The position numbers and the translations under genes are program-made. Below are positions 19,294-27,160 of a stretch of DNA of 64,000 nucleotides, in pieces (positions within the stretch are counted from its first letter, which is position 1; the number at the start of each line of letters is the position of its first letter). The DNA is from Rheinheimera tangshanensis (GTDB lineage Bacteria > Pseudomonadota > Gammaproteobacteria > Enterobacterales > Alteromonadaceae). Where the stretch lies: assembly GCF_014645135.1 (NCBI RefSeq), contig NZ_BMLH01000001.1, positions 558,001 through 622,000 of the forward strand, in the 5' to 3' direction. The notes below the pieces were generated by a model. The model saw only the letters and a list, made by a program, of their open reading frames with translations, was not told where the DNA came from and did no database searches.

Positions 19294-19488
19294 TCAATCC
19301 TCATCAGTATCCGTCCCTGTCCGTCTGCGGCGGTTTGAATTCTGTCGCCGCACTATACGCTGTAATGACCTGTGAAAGCTGTTTTGGTTTCAAAATGATG
19401 AAGCCCGCAGTTAATTTACATAATCCGTAGCGAAAACCGTCTTTTTCTGCGTCAGCTATTCTTAGTAACCCTGCTTTTGCAGTAAGAT

Positions 19489-20271
19489 ATGCCTCGTTTC
19501 GTGGCTATCAGAGCTTCGACTGCTGAAGTGACAGAAGGGTTAAAGTTCGTGGATCAGAAAGTTCAGGTAAAACTTATCATACGTCGTGTGCCTATGCAGG
19601 CGGCTCTGACTTGGCTGACTAAAGCCTGGGAGTTGTTTCGTCAAGCACCTGCAACGCTGATTGCTATGGTGGCTTTTACCACTGTGCTAAGTTTAGTGGC
19701 GCAGTTGCATCCTGTGCTTGGAGTGATTCTGGTACTGGCAAATCCATTTCTAACAGCTGGTTTTTACAAAACTATAGTGCTGTTACAACAGCAACAAGCT
19801 GTCAATTTTCAGCTGATTTTTAGTGTGTTTAAAGAAGAACGTTATCGCCGTACTTTTATCAGGTTAGCTGGCGCTAATTTGCTGGCGAATATTCCGCTGA
19901 TGCTATTGGCCGCCCAGTTGATGGAGCAAACTCAGGCTGGGGTAGTTGACCCTGTGACTATGTTTTTGCTCGCTGTGGTCTTAAGTCTGGTCTTTATGTT
20001 GTTTGCCTACGCTGTGGCCATTGCCTATTTCCTTAACGAACAACGTTTACAGGCTATTTTAATGGCTAGCCTCACCGCCTGTTGGCGTAATGTCGGTGCC
20101 TTAACTTTGTTTGGTATTTTGTCAGTCGTATTAGGCATGCTGGGCATAGCCACTTTGGGCTTTGCTTTTATTGTGATTATTCCGCTGTTACAAATTGCGT
20201 TCTTTTTGTCTTTTAGCGCTTTTTTTGCGCTGCAGCTGGATGATTCAGCACCTGCTGTGCTGGAAGTATAA
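19489..20271 (+). CDS. Multi-pass membrane protein, possibly BPSS1780/YciC-like
   Basis: A 260-residue protein with about five to six membrane helices. The segment VPMQAALTWLTKAWELFRQAP followed by paired helices resembles the BPSS1780-type family of unknown function. The first ~30 residues look unlike the family, and the ribosome site is weak, so the true start may lie further in. Its stop is two bases before the recX start, so the two are probably cotranscribed. In E. coli this position upstream of recX is taken by recA. Confidence 0.7.
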   Translation: MPRFVAIRASTAEVTEGLKFVDQKVQVKLIIRRVPMQAALTWLTKAWELFRQAPATLIAMVAFTTVLSLVAQLHPVLGVILVLANPFLTAGFYKTIVLLQQQQAVNFQLIFSVFKEERYRRTFIRLAGANLLANIPLMLLAAQLMEQTQAGVVDPVTMFLLAVVLSLVFMLFAYAVAIAYFLNEQRLQAILMASLTACWRNVGALTLFGILSVVLGMLGIATLGFAFIVIIPLLQIAFFLSFSAFFALQLDDSAPAVLEV

Positions 20272-20273
20272 GC

Positions 20274-20759
20274 ATGACAGCGCCGCAGCCCTCGCAACAG
20301 CCAAAGCTCCTGACAGAGCAGGAGCTGCGGCAATGGTTGTTGGGTTTATTATCGCGCCGGGAATACAGCGCGCTGGAGCTGAAACAAAAGCTCAAGCAAA
20401 AAGGAGCTTCGACAGAGCAAATTAGTCAACTACTGGATTGGGCGCAGCAACGGGATTATCAAAACGAGTTACGTTATGCCCGGATGCAGGTCAATGCAAA
20501 GTTGCATAAAGGCTACGGATGGTTTTACATTAGCCAGTTTTGTGCACAGCAGGGCATTAACAAAGAACTACAACAGCAACTGCTGGACGAATTAGACATC
20601 GACTGGTTTGAGGTCGCCTCAACGGCGTACCGTAAAAAATATGCGGATAAACCCATAACGGATTATCAGGACAAACTTAAACGGATGCGTTATTTACAAA
20701 GCCGAGGCTTTGGCAGTGACACTATCCAACTTGTATTTGCAGAGCTTAAAGAAGAGTAA
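20274..20759 (+). CDS. recX: Regulatory protein RecX
   Basis: A 161-residue RecX, which binds RecA filaments and limits recombinase activity. The three-helix repeats are recognisable: LLGLLSRREYSALELKQKLKQKG at the N-terminus, GWFYISQFCAQQGI in the middle, and YLQSRGFGSDTIQLVF at the C-terminus. It sits between a membrane protein gene and alaS (3 bp gap). The usual partner recA is not next to it, nor elsewhere in the window. Confidence 0.92.
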   Translation: MTAPQPSQQPKLLTEQELRQWLLGLLSRREYSALELKQKLKQKGASTEQISQLLDWAQQRDYQNELRYARMQVNAKLHKGYGWFYISQFCAQQGINKELQQQLLDELDIDWFEVASTAYRKKYADKPITDYQDKLKRMRYLQSRGFGSDTIQLVFAELKEE

Positions 20760-20762
20760 GAT

Positions 20763-23387
20763 ATGTATATGACTTCGGCACAACTTCGCCGCGCTTTCCT
20801 GGACTTTTTTGCCAGTAAAGGCCACCAAATCGTTAGCAGCAGTTCACTGATCCCAGGTAATGATCCAACCTTACTCTTCACCAACGCTGGTATGGTGCAG
20901 TTTAAAGACGTGTTTTTAGGCCAGGACAAACGTAGCTATAACCGCGCTGTCACAGCACAACGTTGTTTACGCGCCGGCGGTAAGCACAACGATTTAGAAA
21001 ACGTAGGTTACACAGCCCGTCACCATACCTTCTTTGAAATGTTAGGTAACTTCAGCTTTGGTGATTATTTCAAACAGGACGCTATTCAATACGCCTGGGA
21101 ATTTTTGACTGAAGTGGTCAAGCTGCCAAAAGAAAAACTCTGGATCACTGTCTACGCAACAGACGATGAAGCTTTTGATATCTGGACCAAACATATTGGT
21201 GTGCCAGTAGAACGCGCTATTCGTATTGGTGATAACAAAGGCGCACCTTATGCTTCGGATAACTTCTGGGCTATGGGCGACACAGGTCCTTGTGGTCCTT
21301 GTACTGAAATTTTCTACGATCACGGCGATCACATCTGGGGTGGCCCACCGGGTTCAGCTGAAGAAGATGGTGACCGTTTTATTGAGATCTGGAACAACGT
21401 CTTTATGCAGTTTAACCGTCACGCCGATGGCCGGATGGAACCTCTGCCAAAACCAAGCGTCGATACAGGCATGGGCTTAGAGCGTATTGCAGCTATTTTG
21501 CAAAACGTGCACAGCAACTACGAAATCGACACCTTTGCGGCGCTGATTAAAGCCACTGCAGCTATCACAGGCGCGACTGATTTAAACGACAAGTCATTAC
21601 GTGTGGTCGCCGACCATATCCGCAGCTGTTCTTTTTTAGTGGCTGACGGTGTGATGCCATCCAACGAAGGCCGTGGTTATGTGCTGCGCCGTATTATTCG
21701 CCGTGCTATCCGTCACGGTAATAAGCTGGGCGCTAAAGGCGTGTTTTTCAGCAAATTGGTGGGCGCTTTAGCCGAACAAATGGGTGAGGCTTACCCAGAA
21801 CTGATTGAAAAACAGGCTGTCATTGAAAAAGTGCTGGCGCTGGAAGAAGAGCAGTTTGGTAAAACTTTAGAGCGTGGTCTGGGTATTCTCGAAGAGGCTT
21901 TAGCAGGACTGAATGGCAGCACTGTGATCCCGGGCGAAGTCGCCTTTAAGTTGTATGACACTTACGGCTTCCCACTGGATTTAACCAGCGATGTGGCGCG
22001 TGAGCGCGGTTTAACTGTGGATCAGGCCGGTTTTGAAGCGGCGATGGAAGCACAGCGTAAACGAGCTCAGCAAGCCTCTAATTTTGGTGCTGATTACAAT
22101 CAGGCCTTAACTTCTGCCCAGTGCACTGATTTTACTGGTTATACCCAAATTCAGGGCAAAGCCAAAGTGGTTGAAATTCTGCTGGAAGGCAATGCAGTCA
22201 ATGCACTAAGCGATGGACAGCAGGCCTTGGTGATCCTGGATCAAACGCCATTTTATGCCGAGTCTGGTGGTCAATCCGGTGATGCTGGTGTATTAACGCT
22301 GGCCAATGGTGCTGTCTTTAGTGTGGTTGATACCATCAAAGTAGGTAAAGCTTTTGCCCATAAAGGCAGCTTAAAGGGCGCTTTGGCTATCGGTGATTTA
22401 GTCGATGCGGCCATTGATAATGCCCGTCGTGAAGCTATTCGGAAAAATCACTCGGCCACCCACTTGTTGCACGCAGCGCTGCGCACTGTCTTGGGTGAGC
22501 ACGTGACGCAAAAAGGCTCTTTGGTAGGTTCAGAACGTTTACGTTTTGACTTCTCGCATTTTGAAACAGTAAAAGCCGATGAAATCCGTCGCATTGAGCA
22601 GATGGTGAATGAACAAATTCAGCAAAACCACGAAGTGTTGACCCGTCTGATGAATGTCGATGACGCCAAAGCTGCAGGCGCTATGGCGCTGTTTGGTGAA
22701 AAATACGATGACGAAGTGCGTGTACTGAGTATGGGCGACTTCTCGATTGAACTTTGTGGTGGGACTCATGTGTCCCGCACTGGTGATATCGGCCTGTTCA
22801 AAATTGTGGTCGAAAGCGGTATAGCTGCAGGTATTCGTCGTATTGAAGCTGTGACTGGCGAAGGTGCTTTAGCTTTTGTGCATAAGCTGGAACAACAGGC
22901 TCAAACAGTAGCTTCAATGCTCAAAGGCGATGTGTTTTCTATTGCTGAAAAAGTGCAGCAAGCCATGGACAGCCGCAAAGCTTTAGAGAAAGAGCTGGAG
23001 CAATTAAAAGCCAAACTCGCCAGCGCTGCCGGTGCTTCTTTGCTGGAGCAGGTGCAGATGATTAACGGCGTTAAAGTGCTGATTGCAGAGCTTAAAGGTG
23101 CTGATCCAAAAGCCTTCCGTACTATGGTCGATGAGCTGAAAAACAAACTAGGTTCAGGTATTTTGTTATTAGCTACAGCTGCTGAAGGCAAAGTCAGTTT
23201 AATTGCTGGCGTGACCTCTGATTTAACCGCCAAAGTACAAGCTGGTCAGCTGATTAGTTGGGCTGCAGAACAAGTAGGTGGTAAAGGCGGTGGTAAGCCG
23301 GACTTAGCTCAGGCTGGTGGGACTGATGTAGCCGCTTTACCTGCTGTGCTCAAAGCTGCTGCCGACTATATTGCGGCTAAGCTGTAA
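20763..23387 (+). CDS. alaS: Alanyl-tRNA synthetase
   Basis: An 874-residue class II synthetase that charges tRNA-Ala. It has the catalytic core ([14 protein letters not shown], then [20 protein letters not shown]), the editing-domain zinc residues ([12 protein letters not shown], then [13 protein letters not shown]), and the C-terminal oligomerisation domain ending [18 protein letters not shown] 20763 and ATG 20769 are both possible starts. It lies in the conserved recX-alaS-lysC-csrA order. Confidence 0.98.
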   Translation: MYMTSAQLRRAFLDFFASKGHQIVSSSSLIPGNDPTLLFTNAGMVQFKDVFLGQDKRSYNRAVTAQRCLRAGGKHNDLENVGYTARHHTFFEMLGNFSFGDYFKQDAIQYAWEFLTEVVKLPKEKLWITVYATDDEAFDIWTKHIGVPVERAIRIGDNKGAPYASDNFWAMGDTGPCGPCTEIFYDHGDHIWGGPPGSAEEDGDRFIEIWNNVFMQFNRHADGRMEPLPKPSVDTGMGLERIAAILQNVHSNYEIDTFAALIKATAAITGATDLNDKSLRVVADHIRSCSFLVADGVMPSNEGRGYVLRRIIRRAIRHGNKLGAKGVFFSKLVGALAEQMGEAYPELIEKQAVIEKVLALEEEQFGKTLERGLGILEEALAGLNGSTVIPGEVAFKLYDTYGFPLDLTSDVARERGLTVDQAGFEAAMEAQRKRAQQASNFGADYNQALTSAQCTDFTGYTQIQGKAKVVEILLEGNAVNALSDGQQALVILDQTPFYAESGGQSGDAGVLTLANGAVFSVVDTIKVGKAFAHKGSLKGALAIGDLVDAAIDNARREAIRKNHSATHLLHAALRTVLGEHVTQKGSLVGSERLRFDFSHFETVKADEIRRIEQMVNEQIQQNHEVLTRLMNVDDAKAAGAMALFGEKYDDEVRVLSMGDFSIELCGGTHVSRTGDIGLFKIVVESGIAAGIRRIEAVTGEGALAFVHKLEQQAQTVASMLKGDVFSIAEKVQQAMDSRKALEKELEQLKAKLASAAGASLLEQVQMINGVKVLIAELKGADPKAFRTMVDELKNKLGSGILLLATAAEGKVSLIAGVTSDLTAKVQAGQLISWAAEQVGGKGGGKPDLAQAGGTDVAALPAVLKAAADYIAAKL

Positions 23388-23393
23388 TACTCA

Positions 23394-24602
23394 GTGGCTT
23401 TATATGTGCAAAAATTCGGGGGTACCTCAGTCGGTACCCCCGAGCGTATCGAGGCTGTAGCAGAGCAGGTGATTCAGACTGTGCATGCTGGTCACAAAGT
23501 AGTAGTGGTGGTGTCCGCGATGGCGGGTGAAACCAACAGGCTGCTTGGGCTGGCGCACCAGATTGATAGTCGTCCCTCGACCCGCGAACTGGATATGCTC
23601 GCCGCCAGCGGTGAACAGGTCAGTATAGCTCTGCTGGCGATGGCGCTGATTAAACGCGGTCATCCGGCAGTGTCTTTATTGGCTGACCAGATTGGTATTC
23701 TGACTGACAATAAATTCAGCCGTGCCCGTATTTTATCCGTAGGTACAGAACGTTTGTGGCAGGAGTTGGAGCAGGGCCATATTGTCATCGCTGCTGGTTT
23801 TCAGGGCCGCGATATTGAAGGCAATATCACCACTTTAGGCCGTGGCGGTTCTGATACCACAGCAGTGGCTTTGGCTGCGGCATTAAAAGCCGACGAGTGT
23901 CAGATATTTACCGATGTCGACGGTATTTACAGCATGGACCCGCGTATTTGTGCTGATGCGTTCCGGCTGCCTTATGTCGACGCGTCCAGTATGCTGGAAC
24001 TGGCCAGTTTAGGCGCCAAAGTATTGCATTCCCGCTCTGTTGAATACGCAGCTATGCATCAGGTGCCGGTGCGGGTGTTATCCAGCTTCAAACCCGACCA
24101 GGGAACTTTAGTGTGTTATGAGGACCAGACCATGAGTCTACCAGCGGTTACAGGACTGGCTTGCCAGACCGGCGAAGTCTGGCTGGAGCTGAATGAGGTC
24201 AGTAGTGAGCTACATATCGCATTACTGAAGGAGTTCGCCCGTTTAGCTATTGAGACCGATATGTTAAAGGTGCAGTATGCGCAGTCAGGTTTAGTACAAA
24301 TGCAGTTTAGTTTGAACCAAAATGACCTGAATACTGTAGAAGATATCTGTAATGAACTGAAAAAGAAGCAAAATTTTACGCTGCAAAGCAGGAAGTCTTT
24401 GGGCAAATTATCTATAGTAGGGATAGGGCTAAAATCAAATCCTGTTATTACAGCGACAGTATTTGAACAATTACAGTTATTAGCCGTACAAGTTGTGGCT
24501 GTCAGTTGTGCCGAAATTAAATTATCTATCGTCGTGCCAGAGACTGAATTGAATAAAGTCGCTGTCGCTTTACACACTGTCTTATTGGGTTCAGTTAATT
24601 AA
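23394..24602 (+). CDS. lysC: Aspartate kinase
   Basis: A 402-residue aspartokinase, first enzyme of the Lys/Thr/Met branch. The N-terminal kinase domain starts with VQKFGGTSVG and contains GRGGSDTTAVALAAAL and TDVDGIYSMDPR. Two ACT regulatory domains follow from about residue 260, implying feedback inhibition. It starts with GTG six bases after the alaS stop. The monofunctional architecture resembles the Pseudomonas/Bacillus beta-type enzymes more than the larger E. coli LysC. Confidence 0.95.
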   Translation: MALYVQKFGGTSVGTPERIEAVAEQVIQTVHAGHKVVVVVSAMAGETNRLLGLAHQIDSRPSTRELDMLAASGEQVSIALLAMALIKRGHPAVSLLADQIGILTDNKFSRARILSVGTERLWQELEQGHIVIAAGFQGRDIEGNITTLGRGGSDTTAVALAAALKADECQIFTDVDGIYSMDPRICADAFRLPYVDASSMLELASLGAKVLHSRSVEYAAMHQVPVRVLSSFKPDQGTLVCYEDQTMSLPAVTGLACQTGEVWLELNEVSSELHIALLKEFARLAIETDMLKVQYAQSGLVQMQFSLNQNDLNTVEDICNELKKKQNFTLQSRKSLGKLSIVGIGLKSNPVITATVFEQLQLLAVQVVAVSCAEIKLSIVVPETELNKVAVALHTVLLGSVN

Positions 24603-24716
24603 TTTCAAGGTTTTCATAAATTTGTCAGCTGAGTTATTATGAAGCTGACAGGTCTGCGCAGTACGATCAAACAGGCGCAACCATTGGAAGCTGGGATCAT
24701 ACAAAAGGAGCAAAGA

Positions 24717-24920
24717 ATGCTTATTTTAACGCGTCGTGTTGGTGAGACCCTGATGATTGGTGATGAAGTCACGGTCACAGTTTTAGGCGTCAAAGGAAAT
24801 CAGGTTCGTATCGGTGTGAATGCACCAAAAGAAGTGTCAGTGCACAGAGAAGAGATTTATATGCGCATTCAGGCTGAAAAAGGCACTCCTGGTGGCTTTA
24901 GCGGCGATGACGATCAATAA
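24717..24920 (+). CDS. csrA: Carbon storage regulator CsrA
   Basis: A 67-residue RNA-binding regulator that binds GGA motifs in mRNA leaders and hairpin loops. The sequence [16 protein letters not shown] with [18 protein letters not shown] is diagnostic. AAAAGGAG lies 6 nt before ATG 24717, which fixes the start; an in-frame ATG at 24639 would add 26 unrelated residues. The position between lysC and tRNA-Ser matches E. coli. It is ~560 bp upstream of the first GGA-loop hairpin cassette. Confidence 0.97.
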   Translation: MLILTRRVGETLMIGDEVTVTVLGVKGNQVRIGVNAPKEVSVHREEIYMRIQAEKGTPGGFSGDDDQ

Positions 24921-25031
24921 GTTTTAAGCTTTACCATTTTTAGAAATTGTATATTTTTAACGCTTTGTAGCGAATATTTAGTCGAATTGTTTAAAAGGTC
25001 AGCAAACGCGCTTTCCAGCTCCAAAAATTGT

Positions 25032-25059
25032 TTGACTTATTTTCCTGAGACATTAATAT
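25032..25059 (+). promoter_or_regulatory. Promoter of the tRNA-Ser/tRNA-Arg operon
   Basis: TTGACT (25032-25037), a 16-bp spacer and TAATAT (25054-25059), then a GC-rich discriminator ACACGCCGC typical of stable-RNA promoters under stringent control. It lies about 20 bp before tRNA-Ser. Confidence 0.7.
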
Positions 25060-25078
25060 ACACGCCGCAACGTAGTGC

Positions 25079-25168
25079 GGAGAAGTGGCCGAGTGGCTGA
25101 AGGCGCACCCCTGCTAAGGGTGTATAGGGGAAACTCTATCGAGGGTTCGAATCCCTCCTTCTCCGCCA
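25079..25168 (+). tRNA. serV: tRNA-Ser (GCU anticodon)
   Basis: A 90-nt type II tRNA. Acceptor strands GGAGAAG and CTTCTCC pair, followed by discriminator G and encoded CCA. The anticodon loop CCTGCTAAG gives GCT, and the long variable arm expected for tRNA-Ser is present. The T-loop is GGTTCGAATCC. Confidence 0.97.
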
Positions 25169-25185
25169 GTTGTACTGTTAAGATT

Positions 25186-25262
25186 GGATGCATAGCTCAG
25201 CTGGATAGAGTACTCGGCTACGAACCGAGCGGTCGGAGGTTCGAATCCTCCTGCGTCCACCA
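25186..25262 (+). tRNA. argV: tRNA-Arg (ACG anticodon), copy 1
   Basis: A 77-nt tRNA. Acceptor GGATGCA pairs with TGCGTCC, with one T-G wobble, and CCA is encoded. The anticodon loop GCTACGAAC gives ACG, whose A34 is normally deaminated to inosine. The T-arm is GGAGGTTCGAATCCTCC. The order csrA-Ser-Arg is as in E. coli. Confidence 0.97.
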
Positions 25263-25301
25263 CTTAACTACAACGACGATGTGAAAAAGATAGTACCAGA
25301 T

Positions 25302-25378
25302 GGATGCATAGCTCAGCTGGATAGAGTACTCGGCTACGAACCGAGCGGTCGGAGGTTCGAATCCTCCTGCGTCCACCA
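25302..25378 (+). tRNA. argY: tRNA-Arg (ACG anticodon), copy 2
   Basis: Identical in sequence to copy 1 and offset by 116 bp. Its 3' 19 bases are the start of a perfect 51-bp direct repeat that recurs 255 bp downstream. Confidence 0.97.
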
Positions 25379-25410
25379 CAACTAAACCTGCTAAGTGCAG
25401 GTTTTTTTGT
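25360..25410 (+). repeat. 51-bp direct repeat, first copy (tRNA-Arg 3' end plus terminator)
   Basis: This block runs from AATCC in the T-arm of tRNA-Arg copy 2, through CCA and the terminator, to the end of its T run. It recurs without mismatch at 25615-25665. A homologous but diverged tail (AAATTCA-TAAATAGATC-GCGATG) follows each copy, at ~25417 and ~25747. Confidence 0.9.
25384..25408 (+). terminator. Intrinsic terminator of the tRNA operon
   Basis: An 8-bp stem (AAACCTGC / GCAGGTTT) with a TAAGT loop and seven T, 5 bp after the CCA of tRNA-Arg copy 2. Confidence 0.9.
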
Positions 25411-25476
25411 GCCTGAAATTCACTTAAATAGATCGGCGATGTGGAGGCAGTAGGTGAGAACCTCCGCAAGGTTCGA

Positions 25477-25614
25477 CAAAATCGCCGGGAGCGATTTTCA
25501 CTCGTACCATCCGTGGTACTCGCCTTCGGCAGCGAAGCTGTGCAAAACGACGTCCTGTCGTTTTGTGGACGAGCGAAGCTCGGCCCGCAGGGCAAGTGGC
25601 AGGACGCCATTTGC
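25477..25614. repeat. Hairpin cassette A between split tRNA T-loop halves
   Basis: Preceded by GGTTCGA (25470-25476) and followed by AATCCTCCTGCGTCCACCA (25615 on), so it sits where the T-loop of a tRNA-Arg copy would be continuous. It holds AAAATCGC-CGGGA-GCGATTTT (25478-25498), GTACCA-TCCG-TGGTAC (25504-25519), CAAAACGAC-GTCCT-GTCGTTTTG (25543-25565), GAGC-GAA-GCTC, then GGCCCGCAGGG, and GCAAGTGGC-AGGAC-GCCATTTGC (25592-25614). Stems differ. The main loops carry GGA on one strand or TCC on the other. No coding potential was seen. Confidence 0.75.
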
Positions 25615-25665
25615 AATCCTCCTGCGTCCACCACAACTAAACCTGCTAAGTGCAGGTTTTTTTGT
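25615..25665 (+). repeat. 51-bp direct repeat, second copy (orphan tRNA-Arg 3' end plus terminator)
   Basis: Identical to 25360-25410. It carries the tRNA 3' half of the T-arm, the acceptor 3' strand, CCA and the terminator, but no tRNA body. It is a tRNA fragment and not a functional gene. Confidence 0.9.
25639..25663 (+). terminator. Duplicate of the tRNA operon terminator
   Basis: The same AAACCTGC / GCAGGTTT stem and T run as at 25384-25408, within the second 51-bp repeat. Its job, if any, would be to stop read-through from the tRNA operon. Confidence 0.75.
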
Positions 25666-25743
25666 TTTTCGCATCCCTGCGAAAAATCCCTTCGGGACCC
25701 GCCATGCGGCGGTCCAAACACGCTCCAGGCGTTTTTGTGTTTT
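25665..25743. repeat. Hairpin cassette B, opposite orientation
   Basis: TTTTTCGCA-TCCC-TGCGAAAAA (25665-25686), then TCCC-TTC-GGGA (25687-25697), a GC-rich CCGCC-ATGC-GGCGG hairpin, and AAACACGC-TCCAG-GCG with a bulged GTGTTT arm (25716-25742). Read on the minus strand, the outer loops are CTGGA and GGGA, so this looks like cassettes A and C turned round. It is inserted right after the T run of the second 51-bp repeat. Confidence 0.7.
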
Positions 25744-25830
25744 TAAAATTCAGCTAAATAGATCTGCGATGGTGGACACAGGCGGATGAGATCCTCCTAT
25801 CTCCTCGCAGAGCTCGTCGTGTTCAATCGG

Positions 25831-25856
25831 CAAGACGCCAAACTGTTGGCGTCTTG
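25831..25856. repeat. Perfect 11-bp-stem hairpin
   Basis: CAAGACGCCAA-ACTG-TTGGCGTCTTG. It lies between cassettes B and C and lacks a GGA loop. A hairpin ending CCAA-N4-TTGG also occurs at 57455-57478. Confidence 0.65.
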
Positions 25857-25878
25857 AGAGCCCTATTTCACGGTTCGA

Positions 25879-25949
25879 GCCATTTGCCGGGAGCAAATGG
25901 CGACAGCCGAAGGCTGGCCCGCAGGGACGTTTGCCAGGACGGCAAACGC
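25879..25949. repeat. Hairpin cassette C between degenerate tRNA T-loop halves
   Basis: Flanked by GGTTCGA (25872-25878) and AATCCTCCTGC (25950-25960), the same junction as cassette A. It contains GCCATTTGC-CGGGA-GCAAATGGC (25879-25901), AGCC-GAA-GGCT (25905-25915), the constant GGCCCGCAGGG, and CGTTTGCC-AGGAC-GGCAAACG (25928-25948). First loop CGGGA, last loop AGGAC and the GGCCCGCAGGG spacer are shared with cassette A. The tRNA 3' end after it decays after CCTGC. Confidence 0.75.
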
Positions 25950-26027
25950 AATCCTCCTGCCGCGAAGTCTTAGCTTCTGCAGTTTCTCTTTTGCTCTTTC
26001 GAGTTCCAGCAGAGTTCCAACCCAAAT

Positions 26028-26444
26028 CTAAGCCGCCCGTTCCCCGCCATAACAATCCCCAAGCGTAGCCTCCAAAGCGCGAACCACCTGACCTCTGTTG
26101 AGCACCCCAACCACCGAGCCATTCTCCAGCACAGGCAGCTGATGCAAATGCAGACTGGTAAAAATCACGGCGCTATCTACCAGGCTGTCGGATGCAAGCA
26201 CAGTCACTACCTTTTTACTCATTACTTGCGCTATGGTGTTGTGCAAGCTACAAAAGTAGCTGGCGTGTAACATAGCAGTCAAACAATCCTGTTCAGACAA
26301 ATAACCAACCAGTTCATTGTCTTTGTTAAATACTGGCGAACCCGTCAGATTAAATTCTCGCAGTTGCTGCACGGCCTGAACTATCGTATCGTCTTGTTGC
26401 AGACGCGGAAATTCACGCTGGTATATATCTCGTACTGTGCTCAT
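26028..26444 (-). CDS. Tandem CBS-domain protein
   Basis: A 138-residue protein made of two CBS motifs, probably binding an adenine nucleotide as a sensor module. The first covers residues 1-60 (PRLQQDDTIVQAVQQLREFNLTGSPVFNKDNELVGYLSEQD) and the second ~70-130 (LPVLENGSVVGVLNRGQVVRAL). It has no catalytic partner domain. AAAGGAGG lies before ATG, a very strong ribosome site. It stands alone between the tRNA-Arg hairpin region and tRNA-Trp; the partner is unknown. Confidence 0.88.
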   Translation of the reverse strand: MSTVRDIYQREFPRLQQDDTIVQAVQQLREFNLTGSPVFNKDNELVGYLSEQDCLTAMLHASYFCSLHNTIAQVMSKKVVTVLASDSLVDSAVIFTSLHLHQLPVLENGSVVGVLNRGQVVRALEATLGDCYGGERAA

Positions 26445-26629
26445 GGTTTTCCTCCTTTGAAGCTATAACGGCAGAATAAGCCTGATAAATGCGTCGATGA
26501 AAACGAATTAATAAGCTTGCCAGTATCGTAATTTCTGATTAAAAAACTTTGTCGCAAGCAGAGAAGGGGCCTTAAAGGAATGAAACGTATGTTTTATGTG
26601 CAGTTAAATCAGTGCAGACAGATTTTTGC

Positions 26630-26657
26630 TTTACCTTTGATGCCTCTTTTGTATAAT
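26630..26657 (+). promoter_or_regulatory. Promoter of tRNA-Trp
   Basis: TTTACC (26630-26635), a 16-bp spacer and a consensus TATAAT (26652-26657), then a GC-rich GGCGCC discriminator, 16 bp before the tRNA. Confidence 0.65.
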
Positions 26658-26672
26658 GGCGCCTCCAACGCT

Positions 26673-26749
26673 AGGGGCATAGTTCCAATTGGTAGAACAG
26701 CGGTCTCCAAAACCGATGGTTGGGGGTTCGAATCCCTCTGCCCCTGCCA
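26673..26749 (+). tRNA. trpT: tRNA-Trp (CCA anticodon)
   Basis: 77 nt. Acceptor AGGGGCA pairs with TGCCCCT, discriminator G and encoded CCA. Anticodon stem-loop CGGTCTCCAAAACCG gives CCA. The sequence is very close to E. coli tRNA-Trp. Confidence 0.96.
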
Positions 26750-26761
26750 CTTCATTCTGAT

Positions 26762-27157
26762 ATGAATTCTTCATCATCCAAGCAGCAGTTGCTGCATTTA
26801 CTCCAGATACAACCACTTGAATTACATCAAGAGTTCTCTGCTATGGCTAAAACGCCTGAAGCAGAAATAATGGTGTTGGCTGAACCAGAAGCTGATATGG
26901 TCGCTGTAGCTGATGTGATAGAGACCGCAGCCCCAGTGCCTATTGAATCCTACTCAGAACCTGACCCTGAGCTGCCCCTCTCTAAAGACGTCTTGGCGGC
27001 GATGAATGAATATCAACCTGGTCTGCAGTGGCGGTTAAACCCAAGCAGTACTGAACCTATGTTGCAAAACGGACTCTTAGTAACACCTTCGATTGAATTA
27101 TTACAGTCAGTGCCGCAGAAAAAGCTGCTCTGGTTGTGCCTCCAGCAAGAGAGCTGA
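26762..27157 (+). CDS. holD: Putative DNA polymerase III psi subunit (HolD-like)
   Basis: A 131-residue acidic protein directly before rimI, the position of holD in E. coli. The N-terminus KQQLLHLLQIQPLELHQEF resembles the short helix by which psi contacts chi. The C-terminal half (LQNGLLVTPSIELLQSVPQKKLLWLCLQQ) fits the end of the HolD fold. Overall similarity by eye is weak, so the call rests largely on synteny. ATG 26762 lies 12 bp after the tRNA-Trp CCA with no clear ribosome site. The mRNA may be released by processing of a tRNA-mRNA transcript. Confidence 0.5.
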   Translation: MNSSSSKQQLLHLLQIQPLELHQEFSAMAKTPEAEIMVLAEPEADMVAVADVIETAAPVPIESYSEPDPELPLSKDVLAAMNEYQPGLQWRLNPSSTEPMLQNGLLVTPSIELLQSVPQKKLLWLCLQQES

Positions 27158-27160
27158 TGC

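Noticed and set aside
23388-23393. Lysine riboswitch before lysC
   Set aside because: Only six bases separate alaS and lysC; there is no leader.
24116-24577. Minus-strand frame within lysC
   Set aside because: Opposite-strand shadow; no recognisable domain.
25477-25614. Group I or other intron inside a tRNA
   Set aside because: Flanks rebuild only a T-arm, not a full tRNA; the insert is too short and lacks intron core elements; intact tRNA-Arg copies lie upstream.
25218-25721. Open frames across the tRNA-Arg copies and hairpin cassettes, on both strands
   Set aside because: They translate antisense tRNA sequence (patterns like WTQEDSNLRPLG and GGFEPPTARF, a common annotation artefact) and hairpin repeats; no ribosome sites.
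25360-25960. CRISPR array or attL/attR of a genomic island
   Set aside because: Repeats are not regular, there are no equal-length spacers and no cas genes. The inter-repeat DNA is non-coding and no integrase is in the window.
26445-26672. Gene in the gap between the CBS protein and tRNA-Trp
   Set aside because: The only open frame (from 26580) runs through the tRNA and has no protein-like composition.
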